Positions 51,897 through 61,113 of a stretch of DNA of 64,000 nt are shown in pieces (position 1 is the stretch's first letter; each line of letters opens with the position of its first letter). The DNA comes from Tissierellia bacterium (lineage in GTDB: Bacteria > Bacillota > Clostridia > Tissierellales > Peptoniphilaceae), in contig JAAYFJ010000094.1 in the NCBI GenBank assembly GCA_012728295.1, positions 1 through 64,000 on the forward strand, written 5' to 3'. The position numbers and the translations under genes are program-made. A model generated the notes under the pieces. The model made no database searches and had not been told where the DNA came from. It saw nothing but the letters and a program-made list of their open reading frames with translations.

Positions 51897-52919
51897 ATGA
51901 TATATTTTTTAAATGACTATTGTAGCGGTGCACATCCTGCTGTAATGGATGCACTAGTTAGAAATAACTTGACACTGCAACCAGGTTACGGACTAGATGA
52001 GTTCACAATAGAAGCTTGTCAGTTAATAAGAGAAAAGGCTAAAACTCCCAATGCGCAGGTACATATTGTCGCCGGGGGAACTCAGGCAAATGCTCTTGTA
52101 ATAAGTAGTTTTCTAAAACCTTTTGAGTCGGTTATATCGTGTCATACGGGTCATATTAACGTTCACGAAACGGGAGCAATTGAAGGTACTGGGCACAAAG
52201 TTTCCGTTAGAACTGGTGAAAATGGAAAACTTACTGTGGAAATGATAGAGTCTGTGGTTGCAGAACATACTGATGAACACATGGTTAGGCCTGCAATGGT
52301 ATATATTTCTCAGACTACAGAAGTGGGAACTATATATACTAAAGAGGAAGTTATGGCTATAAGAGAAGTTTGTGATAAGCATGGACTGATTCTCTATATA
52401 GATGGCGCAAGATTAGCATCGGCAATAGCTGCTTGTCCTGAATTTGGTTATGAGGAACTGGGAAAGTTGGCCCATGTATTTACCATTGGAGGCACTAAAA
52501 ATGGTGCGCTTTACGGGGAAGCTATTGTAATAGTTGATGAAAGATTGCAGGAAGACTTTCGTTACTATACGAAACATCGAGGCGCTCTTTTGGCAAAAGG
52601 ATTTGTGGCAGGTATTCAAATTGGTGAATTGATGAAAGATGAACTGTATTTGGAAATAGGCAAGCATGAACACCGCATGGCTGAAATAATTGCTAAAGAA
52701 GCTGAGAAAGCTAATTGGGAATTTGCTTATCCACCTGAAAGCAATCAGTTGTTCTTTTTAATGACTCCAGAATTTTCTGAAATATTAAGAGAAAATTTTG
52801 CTTGTTCAGTTGTAGAAAAAAGGCAAGATTATGACGTGGTAAGAATTGTAACTCACTGGGCATCAACAGAAGAAGATGTAGAGCAACTACTTGATTTTAT
52901 TAATAACAACAGACAATAA
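51897..52919 (+). CDS. Low-specificity L-threonine aldolase (PLP enzyme)
   Basis: 340 residues. Splits threonine or allo-threonine to glycine and acetaldehyde. Fold-type I PLP enzyme: 'LNDYCSGAHPAVMDALV', 'HIVAGGTQANALVISSF', 'LYIDGARLASAIA' (Asp binds PLP nitrogen) and the Schiff-base Lys in 'FTIGGTKNGALYGEAIVI'. ATG 51897 is preferred over TTG 51885, which lies inside the GGAGGG site. It is flanked by terminators on both sides and so is a single-gene unit. Beta-eliminating lyases share this fold, so substrate is inferred. Confidence 0.88.
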   Translation: MIYFLNDYCSGAHPAVMDALVRNNLTLQPGYGLDEFTIEACQLIREKAKTPNAQVHIVAGGTQANALVISSFLKPFESVISCHTGHINVHETGAIEGTGHKVSVRTGENGKLTVEMIESVVAEHTDEHMVRPAMVYISQTTEVGTIYTKEEVMAIREVCDKHGLILYIDGARLASAIAACPEFGYEELGKLAHVFTIGGTKNGALYGEAIVIVDERLQEDFRYYTKHRGALLAKGFVAGIQIGELMKDELYLEIGKHEHRMAEIIAKEAEKANWEFAYPPESNQLFFLMTPEFSEILRENFACSVVEKRQDYDVVRIVTHWASTEEDVEQLLDFINNNRQ

Positions 52920-52920
52920 T

Positions 52921-52955
52921 AAAACAACTCTCCTAATTATAGGAGAGTTGTTTTA
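52921..52955 (+). terminator. Rho-independent terminator
   Basis: AAAACAACTCTCCT pairs perfectly with AGGAGAGTTGTTTT around AATTAT. Confidence 0.92.
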
Positions 52956-53015
52956 TTACGGTTGAAGCGCTGATAAGAAGGGCATATAAGAAGTACTGGA
53001 GGTATTATACAAAAC

Positions 53016-53123
53016 ATGAATATTTATTCACGTTGAATTTCATGAATAATTTTATTTTTTTGATAATATCCAATAATAATGGATATAATAGAAGAAGATG
53101 AATATTTATTCACGTTTCACGTG
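53016..53123 (+). promoter_or_regulatory. Promoter flanked by a 19-base direct repeat
   Basis: TTGATA (53060-53065) and TATAAT (53084-53089), 18 bases apart, form the promoter. The same 19 bases, ATGAATATTTATTCACGTT, occur at 53016-53034 and 53098-53116, one about 80 bases upstream and one at the expected transcription start. CACGT-TTC-ACGTG (53111-53123) is a palindrome overlapping the second copy. The arrangement suggests two operators for one regulator, possibly with DNA looping. The regulator is unknown. Confidence 0.65.
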
Positions 53124-53216
53124 TTGGTATTTATGGATAGGGTGGTAAAAATGGAACGGTTCGTAAAGTCAATATTTGCAGACTTTGGTCGGCAACAAAA
53201 AGGAGGAGGATTGAGA

Positions 53217-55136
53217 ATGTTTAGAACGTCGGAAAAGCATGAGGAGCTTCGTGCAAAGGTGAGAGCTTTTGCGGAAGAAGAAGTTAAGCCTATAGCGTTT
53301 ATGTTGGATCAGAATAATGAGTTTCCCCACGAAGCAATTAAGAAATTTGGCGAAATGGGATTTATGGGTCTACCATTTCCTGAAAAATACGGTGGAGCAG
53401 GTTTAGATGTAATGAACTATGCTATTGCCGTGGAGGAATTGGCCCGAGTGGATGGTGGTACGGGAGTAATTTTATCAGCTCACGTATCGTTGGGATGCTA
53501 TCCTATTTACACCTATGGAACAGAAGAACAAAAACAAAAGTACTTAGTACCTCTTGCTCAAGGTAAAAAACTTGGCGCATTTGCTTTGACCGAGCCAGAG
53601 GCAGGTAGTGATGCAGGCGGAACGCAGACAACTGCAGTTTTACAAGGCGATCATTACCTTCTTAACGGAGGAAAGATATTTATCACAAATGCTCCTTTTG
53701 CTGACGTGTACATTGTCTTTGCCGTAACAACTCCTGATATAGGAACTAAAGGAATTTCTGCATTTATCGTAGAAAAAGGATGGGATGGATTCGAATTTGG
53801 AGACCATTACGACAAGATGGGTATCCGTTCCAGTTCCACAGCAGAGTTAATCTTTAATGACGTGAAAGTTCCAAAAGAAAACCTATTAGGTCGAGAAGGC
53901 GATGGATTTAAAATTGCTATGTCTACACTAGATGGTGGACGTATTGGTATAGCAGCTCAAGCACTGGGTATTGCACAAGGTGCATATGAGCATGCATTAG
54001 ATTATGCTAAAGAGAGAGTTCAATTTGGTAAGCCTATAGCTTTCCAACAAGTTATCTCGTTTAAACTAGCAGATATGTATACAAAACTTAGAACTTCCAG
54101 ATTCTTAGTTTATTCAGCAGCTGATTTGAAAGATAGCGACCTTCCATATGGACTAGAATCAGCAATGGCTAAGCAATATGTTTCTGACATGGGCTTAGAA
54201 GTTGTAAATGAAGCGCTACAAATATTTGGCGGCTCTGGATATCTAAAGGGTATGGAAGTTGAAAGAGCATATAGAGATATGAAGATTACCACAATCTATG
54301 AAGGTACAAACGAAATTCAAAAGATGGTAGTAGCTTCTCATATCATTGGAAAGATGCCTAAGGAATATGCGGTTGCTAAAAAACGTGGACCAGTTACAGG
54401 CACCAGAAAGAAATTAATCTTTAAAGACGGCTCAGCTAAAGAGAGAGTTGAACAATTAGTAGGCAGCTTGAAGAATGACGGCTATGATTTCACAGTAGGC
54501 ATTCCTGCTGATACCCCGATTTACGACGCGGAGCGTGTCGTGAGCGCCGGAAAAGGTATTGGACCAGTTGAAAATATGAAGCTTATTGAAGATTTAGCTT
54601 ATCAAGCTGGAGCGGCTATTGGATCCTCAAGACCTGTGGCTGAAAACTTAAAATATGTGCCACTTAACCGCTACGTAGGTATGTCAGGTCAGAAATTCAA
54701 GGGTAATCTATATATTGCCTGCGGAATTTCAGGAGCGGGACAACACTTAAAGGGAATAAAAGATGCAGCGACAATTGTGGCAATTAATAAAAATGCCAAT
54801 GCTCCTATCTTCAAAAACTGTGACTACGGTATTGTGGGAGATGTAAATGAAATTCTACCAATTTTGATTAAAGCTTTAGACAATGGTGAAGCTAAGAAGC
54901 CAGCACCACCAATGAAGCGTGTTAAGAGAGCTCAACCATTTAAACTAGCTCCTACAGAGTCCATTTACGTATGTAATGGCTGTGGTTATGAATATGATCC
55001 TGCCATTGGCGATGAAGAGGGCGGAGTAGCTCCAGGAACTAAATATGATAAATTGCCTGAAGAGTGGATTTGCCCAGTTTGTGGCGAAGAGAAACAGAAA
55101 TTCACTTTAGTGGGATTTGTAGAATCTAGACAATAG
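53217..55136 (+). CDS. Acyl-CoA dehydrogenase fused to EtfA FAD domain and rubredoxin
   Basis: 639 residues, three parts. About 1-380 is a complete acyl-CoA dehydrogenase ('[21 protein letters not shown]', '[17 protein letters not shown]', catalytic Glu in '[13 protein letters not shown]'). About 410-560 is the C-terminal FAD-binding domain of an electron-transfer flavoprotein alpha subunit ('[20 protein letters not shown]', '[13 protein letters not shown]', '[19 protein letters not shown]', '[17 protein letters not shown]'); the N-terminal Etf part is absent. The last 55 residues are a rubredoxin ('[16 protein letters not shown]', '[13 protein letters not shown]'). Electrons from acyl-CoA could pass FAD to FAD to iron in one chain. 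ATG 53217 after AAGGAGGAGG is the start. The flavodiiron gene follows 25 bases later. Confidence 0.93.
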   Translation: MFRTSEKHEELRAKVRAFAEEEVKPIAFMLDQNNEFPHEAIKKFGEMGFMGLPFPEKYGGAGLDVMNYAIAVEELARVDGGTGVILSAHVSLGCYPIYTYGTEEQKQKYLVPLAQGKKLGAFALTEPEAGSDAGGTQTTAVLQGDHYLLNGGKIFITNAPFADVYIVFAVTTPDIGTKGISAFIVEKGWDGFEFGDHYDKMGIRSSSTAELIFNDVKVPKENLLGREGDGFKIAMSTLDGGRIGIAAQALGIAQGAYEHALDYAKERVQFGKPIAFQQVISFKLADMYTKLRTSRFLVYSAADLKDSDLPYGLESAMAKQYVSDMGLEVVNEALQIFGGSGYLKGMEVERAYRDMKITTIYEGTNEIQKMVVASHIIGKMPKEYAVAKKRGPVTGTRKKLIFKDGSAKERVEQLVGSLKNDGYDFTVGIPADTPIYDAERVVSAGKGIGPVENMKLIEDLAYQAGAAIGSSRPVAENLKYVPLNRYVGMSGQKFKGNLYIACGISGAGQHLKGIKDAATIVAINKNANAPIFKNCDYGIVGDVNEILPILIKALDNGEAKKPAPPMKRVKRAQPFKLAPTESIYVCNGCGYEYDPAIGDEEGGVAPGTKYDKLPEEWICPVCGEEKQKFTLVGFVESRQ

Positions 55137-55161
55137 CCTAAGGTTATAAGGAGGTTTAAAC

Positions 55162-56373
55162 ATGTATACCGTAAGAAAAGTAACTGAAGATTTATTTTGG
55201 GTTGGGGGTAATGACCATAGATTAGCATTGTTCGAGAACATTCATCCAATTCCAAGGGGAGTTTCATATAACTCTTATGTATTACTAGACGAGAAAACAG
55301 TTGTATTCGATACAGTAGATTGGTCAGTGGCACGTGAATTTATTAGAAACGTGGAATCAGTACTAGATGGCAGAGACTTAGACTACCTGTTAATTAACCA
55401 CATGGAGCCAGATCACGGTGGTTCCATTGAGGAGATATTAATCAGATATCCTAATGCAAAAGTAATTTCCACAGAAAAAGCATTCTTGATGATGCGTCAA
55501 TATGGGTTTAATATTGATGGACGTGAGATAGAAGTTAAAGAAGGCGACACCATGACCTTTGGTAAGCACACTGTGGCATTTGTGGAAGCGCCAATGATTC
55601 ACTGGCCAGAAGCAATGGTAACCTTTGATGTTACTAACGGAGTTCTATTTGCCGCAGACGCATTTGGTAGTTTCGGGGCATTAGACGGAAAATTGTTCAA
55701 CGATGAAGTAAACTTCGACAGAGATTGGATTGATGATGCTCGTAGATACTATACAAATATCGTTGGGAAATATGGTCCTTTTGTTCAAGCGTTATTGGGT
55801 AAAGCTGGTGGCTTAGACATTAAATATATCTGTCCGCTACACGGTCCAGTTTGGAGATCAGATTTAGGATATATTATCGACAAATATATTAAGTGGAGCA
55901 CCTATGAGCCAGAGGACAAGGCGGTAATGATCGTATATGCATCCATGTACGGTAACACTGAATATGCTGCTCAAGCTTTGGCTACGAAGCTTGTGGAAAA
56001 AGGAATTAAAGATGTAGTGCTATATGATGTGTCCAATACACACGTATCTCAGCTTATTGCAGAAACATTTAGAGTAAGCCATATCGTATTGGCATCTGTA
56101 ACCTACAACTTAGGAATATATCCAGTAATGCATAATTATCTAATGGATATGAAAGCGCTAAATGTTCAAAACAGAACCTTTGCAATTGTTGAAAACGGAA
56201 CATGGGCTCCTAAGTCAGGAGATCTAATGACTGAGTTTATCAACGATGAATTAAAACTTTGTGACGTGCTAAATGAGCAATTGTCCATAACTTCATCGAT
56301 TAATGAAAATGATGAGAGAGATATGGAAGCGTTAGTAGATGCAATTGTGGATTCAGTAAACGGAAAAAGATAG
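55162..56373 (+). CDS. Flavodiiron protein (FprA-type A-type flavoprotein)
   Basis: 403 residues. An N-terminal metallo-beta-lactamase-fold diiron domain (about 1-250; iron ligands in 'NHMEPDHGGSIEE', 'MIHWPEAMVTFD', 'LHGPVWR') and a C-terminal flavodoxin domain (about 255-400; 'IVYASMYGNTEYAAQAL', 'GSVTYN'-equivalent 'ASVTYNLGIYPVM') binding FMN. It reduces O2 to water or NO to N2O, protecting an anaerobe. These enzymes take electrons from rubredoxin, which is here fused to the dehydrogenase encoded just upstream. Confidence 0.95.
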   Translation: MYTVRKVTEDLFWVGGNDHRLALFENIHPIPRGVSYNSYVLLDEKTVVFDTVDWSVAREFIRNVESVLDGRDLDYLLINHMEPDHGGSIEEILIRYPNAKVISTEKAFLMMRQYGFNIDGREIEVKEGDTMTFGKHTVAFVEAPMIHWPEAMVTFDVTNGVLFAADAFGSFGALDGKLFNDEVNFDRDWIDDARRYYTNIVGKYGPFVQALLGKAGGLDIKYICPLHGPVWRSDLGYIIDKYIKWSTYEPEDKAVMIVYASMYGNTEYAAQALATKLVEKGIKDVVLYDVSNTHVSQLIAETFRVSHIVLASVTYNLGIYPVMHNYLMDMKALNVQNRTFAIVENGTWAPKSGDLMTEFINDELKLCDVLNEQLSITSSINENDERDMEALVDAIVDSVNGKR

Positions 56374-56380
56374 TTTTAGT

Positions 56381-56410
56381 AAAGACCTCTTGCATTAGCA
56401 AGGGGTCTTT
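56381..56410 (+). terminator. Rho-independent terminator
   Basis: AAAGACCTCTTGC pairs with GCAAGGGGTCTTT around ATTA; a T run follows. Confidence 0.9.
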
Positions 56411-56424
56411 TACATACAACAAAG

Positions 56425-56462
56425 AGAACTCGGTTAAAGCGTAATCGCCTTAACCGAGTTCT
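56425..56462 (-). terminator. Terminator-like hairpin for the MATE gene
   Basis: AGAACTCGGTTAA (56425-56437) pairs with TTAACCGAGTTCT (56450-56462), just past the minus-strand MATE stop. The T tract on the minus strand is weak (CTCTTTG). Confidence 0.7.
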
Positions 56463-56477
56463 TATTGGAATTTATGA

Positions 56478-57872
56478 CTAGCTGAAATTAGTAAGTTGTG
56501 AAACACTTTCTTTTCTTGTTACAGCCACTTCTGGAGTAGCCATTAAGCCATCTTCTCGTTTTAACAACCAAAGTGATGCAACACCACTTATAACGTCTGA
56601 GATAGGATAACTTAACCATACTCCCAAGGCGCCAAGATTCATTACCTTTACCATGAAGATTCCCAATGGAACCATTACCAGTAGCTGTCTAAAAATTGCT
56701 ACTATAAAGCTGGCACGACCTTTTCCTATAGCTTGGAAATAATAGATAGACACATAATATAGACTTATAAAAGGGAAACCCGCAATCATAATTCTAAACG
56801 ACTTAGCAGCTTCTGCAATAAGTTCGGTATCTCTCACGAATAGACCAAGCCAAAATTCTGTGGTAAGCATAAAGATTGCCCATAATACTAAAGAGACAAT
56901 GGTAGCTAATTTTTGTGTAAGATTTCTAACTTTAATAATTTTTTTATAATTTCCATCTCCCATATAATATGAGGTCAGTGGTTGCATAGCTGCTGCCATA
57001 GCACACAATGCTACAAATAATAGCAGATAAAGACGCATGTTTAAACCTAATATAATAAGTCCTCTATCTCCTACTGTAGATGCTAATAGCCTGTTAAAGA
57101 TCGCGATTAGCAAACCGTCTTCAGCCTCTATTACAAATGAACTCAATCCCAAAATCAACAATTGTCCTGTAGTAATAGTATTTATAGGATTAACTGTATT
57201 TAGTTTCCAATCACTGGCGGTAGTCTTACTAACCGACATTACATATATACAAGCGATAATTTGAGAAATAGTGGTGGACAGGCCTGCGCCCGCTAATCCC
57301 ATTTGGAATTTGCCCACTAATAATAAATCTAATCCTGTATTTAGAAAAGCACCTATTACTGTGCTGATTAGAGCAACTTGACTTTTTCCTAATGCTATTA
57401 ATAGCTGAGAACGATAGATGCTTAGTCCGACTGCCAACATTCCAGGAAGTAAAAAGCTTAGGTAAGTCATAGCCAATGGTGCTACTTCTGGACCTGCTCC
57501 TAGCATTCTGAACAGAGGTTCTCTAACCATATACAATACTATTAATAAAGGTGTAAAGCCTATGATTACAAGCTTTTCTCCATATTTTATTATTCCTGCA
57601 GCTTCTTCTAAAGAATGCTTGCCTAAAAAATTTGACAGATGAGTTTGTGCTCCCAGTGAGACCATTATTGCCAATGCCACCATTAGTCTTTGTAATGGTA
57701 ATACCATATTGACTCCTGCAACGGCTACAGGTCCCATAAAGTTACTAACTACCAAGCTGTCGACCATACTATAAATTTCTGATGCGAAATAGGACAGGAA
57801 TATAGGAATAAATAAACGAACCAATAATCGACCTATCGGTTCTTCCCTAAACGCCCTCTCTTGGGCTCCCAT
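56478..57872 (-). CDS. MATE family efflux transporter
   Basis: 464 residues, 12 membrane spans. Exports drugs or metabolites using a sodium or proton gradient. Family features: 'LLVRLFIPIFLSYFASEIYSMVDSLVVSNFMG' region at the start (given here only as landmarks: 'IYSMVDSLVVSNFMG'), 'NTGLDLLLVGKFQMGLAGAGLSTTIS' split by spans, and a second symmetric half from about residue 245 ('MAAAMQPLTSYYMG', 'YFQAIGKGRASF'). GGGGG precedes the ATG. Single gene; the substrate is unknown. The divergent side is a 265-base spacer. Confidence 0.93.
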   Translation of the reverse strand: MGAQERAFREEPIGRLLVRLFIPIFLSYFASEIYSMVDSLVVSNFMGPVAVAGVNMVLPLQRLMVALAIMVSLGAQTHLSNFLGKHSLEEAAGIIKYGEKLVIIGFTPLLIVLYMVREPLFRMLGAGPEVAPLAMTYLSFLLPGMLAVGLSIYRSQLLIALGKSQVALISTVIGAFLNTGLDLLLVGKFQMGLAGAGLSTTISQIIACIYVMSVSKTTASDWKLNTVNPINTITTGQLLILGLSSFVIEAEDGLLIAIFNRLLASTVGDRGLIILGLNMRLYLLLFVALCAMAAAMQPLTSYYMGDGNYKKIIKVRNLTQKLATIVSLVLWAIFMLTTEFWLGLFVRDTELIAEAAKSFRIMIAGFPFISLYYVSIYYFQAIGKGRASFIVAIFRQLLVMVPLGIFMVKVMNLGALGVWLSYPISDVISGVASLWLLKREDGLMATPEVAVTRKESVSQLTNFS

Positions 57873-57998
57873 AATATAACCCCCTAACTGTACTATATAA
57901 TAACATGTAAAAGAAATCTATAATATCCACCTTTTTACGGATATTTGAGTAGTATTTCAAGGTTATTGCACTGTAACCAATTTGTAAATACAAATGAA

Positions 57999-58039
57999 AA
58001 ATCCAATATTCAGGTACAAAAGCACTAAATATTGGATTT
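57999..58039. other. Inverted repeat in the MATE-ATPase spacer
   Basis: AAATCCAATATT (57999-58010) and AATATTGGATTT (58028-58039) form a perfect 12-base stem with a 17-base loop. It lies past the ATPase terminator and upstream of the MATE gene, so it might be a leader structure or operator for MATE. Confidence 0.45.
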
Positions 58040-58100
58040 ATTAGGTATGATTCCTAGATTTGACTATAATACGTTCTGAAAATGATGAATTGGAGAAAAT

Positions 58101-58132
58101 AAAAATCCCCACATCCTAAGATATGGGGATTT
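58101..58132 (-). terminator. Rho-independent terminator of the P-type ATPase gene
   Basis: On the minus strand AAATCCCCATATC pairs with GATGTGGGGATTT (one mismatch), followed by TTATTTT. Confidence 0.85.
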
Positions 58133-58137
58133 GTCTA

Positions 58138-60828
58138 TTATGCACGTTTTTTACTGTTGATTACTTTTATTACTTCACCAATAATCAAAGGAATAAAAGC
58201 AAAGCTCAATACTATTAGCCAGTCTTTTCCACCCATGGCAAAGGTGCTGAAAATACCCTGTAAAAACGGAATATAAAGCACTGCCAGTAATAATGAGAAA
58301 CTGCCCAATAGGGCAATTATCATCTTAGTGTTTGTAAAAATACCCAATTGGAATATAGTATGAGAGAAACTTCTAGCGCTTAATGCCCTTAATAGTTCTG
58401 CTAATATTATGGTTGAAAAAGCTATGGTTCTGGCGTGGCTTAAGTTATCCAAGCCATATAATTTTATTCCTTGTCCATATGCTAAGAACGATCCTGCGGC
58501 AATGGCAATGGATTGGAAAGCGATACTAAATGCCATTCTCCTGTCCAGAATAGGCTCAGAAGGATTCCTAGGACCTACGTCCATTATGCCTTCTTCTCCT
58601 GGCTCAACACCTAGAGCCATGGCTGGGAAACTGTCTGTAACTAAATTTAACCAAAGCAGCTGAATTGGCAACAATGGCATTGGTAAACCCAATAGAATGC
58701 TGACGAATACCAATAGTATTTCTCCTATATTACAGCTTAATAGGAAATATACGAATTTCTTGATGTTGGAGTAGATAATTCTACCTTCTTCTACTGCTGA
58801 AACTATGGTGGCAAAGTTGTCATCAGTTAATATTAATTCGGCAGTATTCTTTGCTACATCAGTTCCAGTAATTCCCATTGATACACCGATATCTGATTTC
58901 TTCAAAGCTAAGGCATCGTTTACTCCGTCTCCTGTCATAGCGACAATGTCACCATTTTCTTTTAGCGCGTTTACAATTCGTACCTTATGGTCTGGAGATA
59001 CCCTAGAATATACTTTTACGGTTTTAACTAGATTTCGAAGTGCAGCATCGTCATAGTCATCTAAGAACTTTCCTTCTATTGCCTCATCAGGATTGCTTAC
59101 CATTCCTAAATCTCTTGCTATGGCAAAAGCTGTCTCCTTGTAGTCACCTGTAATCATAATGGTTTCAATACCAGCTTTTTTACAAAGGGCAATAGCTTCC
59201 TGTGCTTCAGGACGAGGGGGATCAATCATTCCCACCAATCCTACGAATACCATTTCGTTTTCTACATCTTCACTGGAAGGATGCTGTGGAACTGAGTCCA
59301 TTGGCTTAAAAGCTAAAGCCAATACCCTAAGCGCTTGAGATGCCAATCCACTATTAACCTTCATAATGCGATTTAGGATATCATCTGTAAGAGGTATTAT
59401 CTCGTTCTTTTCCAAAATGTATTTACATTTTCCCAGTACTACATCCGGAGCTCCTTTTGTAAGAGAGACGGATGGATGTGTGTAAAAATCATTATGGAAC
59501 GTGGTCATCATCTTTCTTTCAGAGTCAAATGGCAAATCTGCAACTCTAGGATATTGAGCTTGGAGTTCATCTTTACAAGGTCCTAGCTTATCTGAAAGGG
59601 TGACAAGAGCACCTTCTGTCGGATCTCCGACCACTGTCACGGGGCTTTGTTGGAAATCCAAGTGAGCATCGTTGGCTAATCCTGCTATTGTAGCTAAAAG
59701 CATAAGCTGATTTTCTTCTTCAAGGTTAACCGCATTTCCATCAACTTGAGCTTCTCCAGTTGGTTCATAGCCTGTGCCTGTAATGTCGTATAGTTTATCA
59801 TCTGTGTAGACAGATACCACTGTCATTTCATTTTGTGTCAAGGTTCCAGTTTTGTCAGAACAAATTACTGATGTAGCTCCCAGAGTTTCCACTGCTAATA
59901 GTTTTTTTACTATGGCGTTTCTTGAAGCCATACGGTTCATACCAATGGCCAATACTACGGTTACAATAGCAGGCAAGCCTTCGGGGATGGCAGCCACAGC
60001 TAAGCTGATGGCAGTTAGTCCCATTTCCAGTAGAGGACGCTTTTGGAATAATCCAAGTGCAAATACTATAATGCACACTATGATGGTGGTAATTCCCAAA
60101 ACTTTTCCCAATTGGTTTAGCTTGATTTGAAGAGGCGTCGCCTCGGTGTCATAGGTTTGGATTTTAGTTGCGATGGCACCGATTTCAGTTTCGTGACCAG
60201 TTCCGCATACTACAGCTTTGGCTCTACCGTAGGTGATTATAGTGCTCATATATAGCATATTTTCTCTATCGCCTATGCCAACTTCTTCTGAAAGTTCATC
60301 TACGCTGAGCTTTTCCACAGGTACAGACTCTCCAGTAAGAGAGGATTCATCAACCTTTAAGTTGCTGGCCTCTAGTAATCGCAAATCTGCTGGAACAATA
60401 TCTCCTGCCTCTAGGACAATAATATCTCCAGGTACGAGATTGGCGGCGGGCAATTCCACAACTTGTCCATTTCTAATGGCTTTTGCCAATGGAGCGGCCA
60501 TTTTCTGCAGTGCTTCCACACTCTTCTCAGCCCTACCCTCCTGGTATATTCCTAGGAAAGCGTTGATGACAACGATGGCTAGAATAACTACTGCATCTTT
60601 TCGTTCCCCAACGGCAAAGCTGATTATTGCAGCGGCCAATAAGATGAAAATTAAAAAGTCGTTGAATTGAGCCCATAATTTAGATAGAAAGCTCTTTTTA
60701 GCAACTTCTGCCAGCTGGTTGGGGCCATGTTCTTCCAGTCGCTTTTTTGCTTCTTTGTCACTTAGACCGTTGACAACACTATTGAGCTGTTTTAGTGTAT
60801 CTTCTGTGGTCATTAAGTAATAGTTCAT
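58138..60828 (-). CDS. P-type cation ATPase (Ca2+-ATPase type; probably Mn2+ exporting)
   Basis: 896 residues, ten membrane spans (P2A type). Actuator 'DESSLTGESVPVEK', membrane motif 'AAIPEGLPAIVTVVLAIGM' (PEGLP), phosphorylated Asp in 'ICSDKTGTLTQNEMT', nucleotide domain 'LTKGAPDVVL', hinge 'MITGDYKETAFAIA' and 'VAMTGDGVNDALALKKSDIG', and 'LLSCNIGEILLVF', 'LLWLNLVTDSFPAMALG' in the later helices. By sequence it would be called a calcium pump. A yybP-ykoY manganese riboswitch directly upstream points instead to manganese export, as reported for the similar L. lactis YoaB. AAAGGAG precedes the ATG. Confidence 0.93.
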   Translation of the reverse strand: MNYYLMTTEDTLKQLNSVVNGLSDKEAKKRLEEHGPNQLAEVAKKSFLSKLWAQFNDFLIFILLAAAIISFAVGERKDAVVILAIVVINAFLGIYQEGRAEKSVEALQKMAAPLAKAIRNGQVVELPAANLVPGDIIVLEAGDIVPADLRLLEASNLKVDESSLTGESVPVEKLSVDELSEEVGIGDRENMLYMSTIITYGRAKAVVCGTGHETEIGAIATKIQTYDTEATPLQIKLNQLGKVLGITTIIVCIIVFALGLFQKRPLLEMGLTAISLAVAAIPEGLPAIVTVVLAIGMNRMASRNAIVKKLLAVETLGATSVICSDKTGTLTQNEMTVVSVYTDDKLYDITGTGYEPTGEAQVDGNAVNLEEENQLMLLATIAGLANDAHLDFQQSPVTVVGDPTEGALVTLSDKLGPCKDELQAQYPRVADLPFDSERKMMTTFHNDFYTHPSVSLTKGAPDVVLGKCKYILEKNEIIPLTDDILNRIMKVNSGLASQALRVLALAFKPMDSVPQHPSSEDVENEMVFVGLVGMIDPPRPEAQEAIALCKKAGIETIMITGDYKETAFAIARDLGMVSNPDEAIEGKFLDDYDDAALRNLVKTVKVYSRVSPDHKVRIVNALKENGDIVAMTGDGVNDALALKKSDIGVSMGITGTDVAKNTAELILTDDNFATIVSAVEEGRIIYSNIKKFVYFLLSCNIGEILLVFVSILLGLPMPLLPIQLLWLNLVTDSFPAMALGVEPGEEGIMDVGPRNPSEPILDRRMAFSIAFQSIAIAAGSFLAYGQGIKLYGLDNLSHARTIAFSTIILAELLRALSARSFSHTIFQLGIFTNTKMIIALLGSFSLLLAVLYIPFLQGIFSTFAMGGKDWLIVLSFAFIPLIIGEVIKVINSKKRA

Positions 60829-60873
60829 AATATCTCCTTTCTATAGTTAAAATACGCTTATTATTGCAAAGTA

Positions 60874-60914
60874 TAAAAAAAGACCTTGCATAAGCTAAAC
60901 TTACACAAGGTCTT
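60874..60914 (-). terminator. Riboswitch-controlled terminator before the P-type ATPase
   Basis: On the minus strand AAGACCTTG (60914-60906) pairs with CAAGGTCTT (60888-60880), followed by a run of T. The 5' arm is the last part of the aptamer, so ligand binding that holds it would free the gene from termination. Confidence 0.85.
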
Positions 60915-60990
60915 GCCTCCTAATTATAGGCCTAATCGCCGGGCATTTGCCGTATTGACGACGAATAGGAATGGGCTACTCCCCTAATGT
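60907..60990 (-). promoter_or_regulatory. yybP-ykoY (manganese) riboswitch
   Basis: Reading the minus strand: AGGGGAGTAGCCC (60986-60974), a TCGTC...TACGG loop, TGCCCGGCGA, and GGAGGCAAGACCTT (60920-60907). These are the conserved blocks of the yybP-ykoY class: GGGGAGUAGC at the 5' end, the CGUC/UACG element and the closing GCAAGACC. This class senses Mn2+ and turns on exporters. It is followed by the terminator that shares AAGACCTT. Confidence 0.85.
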
Positions 60991-60997
60991 TGCTTAG

Positions 60998-61027
60998 ATT
61001 ATAACATAGGAAGTGTTCTAAAATCAA
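60998..61027 (-). promoter_or_regulatory. Promoter of the riboswitch-ATPase transcript
   Basis: On the minus strand TTGATT (61027-61022) and TATAAT (61003-60998), 18 bases apart, immediately before the aptamer. Confidence 0.65.
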
Positions 61028-61044
61028 TGCTGATGTAGTATAAT
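61016..61044 (+). promoter_or_regulatory. Putative promoter of the two-component operon
   Basis: A perfect TATAAT (61039-61044) with a poor -35 (TTCTAA, 61016-61021) 17 bases away. It overlaps the divergent ATPase promoter, so the two may compete. Confidence 0.45.
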
Positions 61045-61113
61045 TAAAGGTACGAGTTAATTATTCTAGAATTATTATTGTTTTCTTTTCGCGTAGTGTA
61101 GGAGGAATAATAT

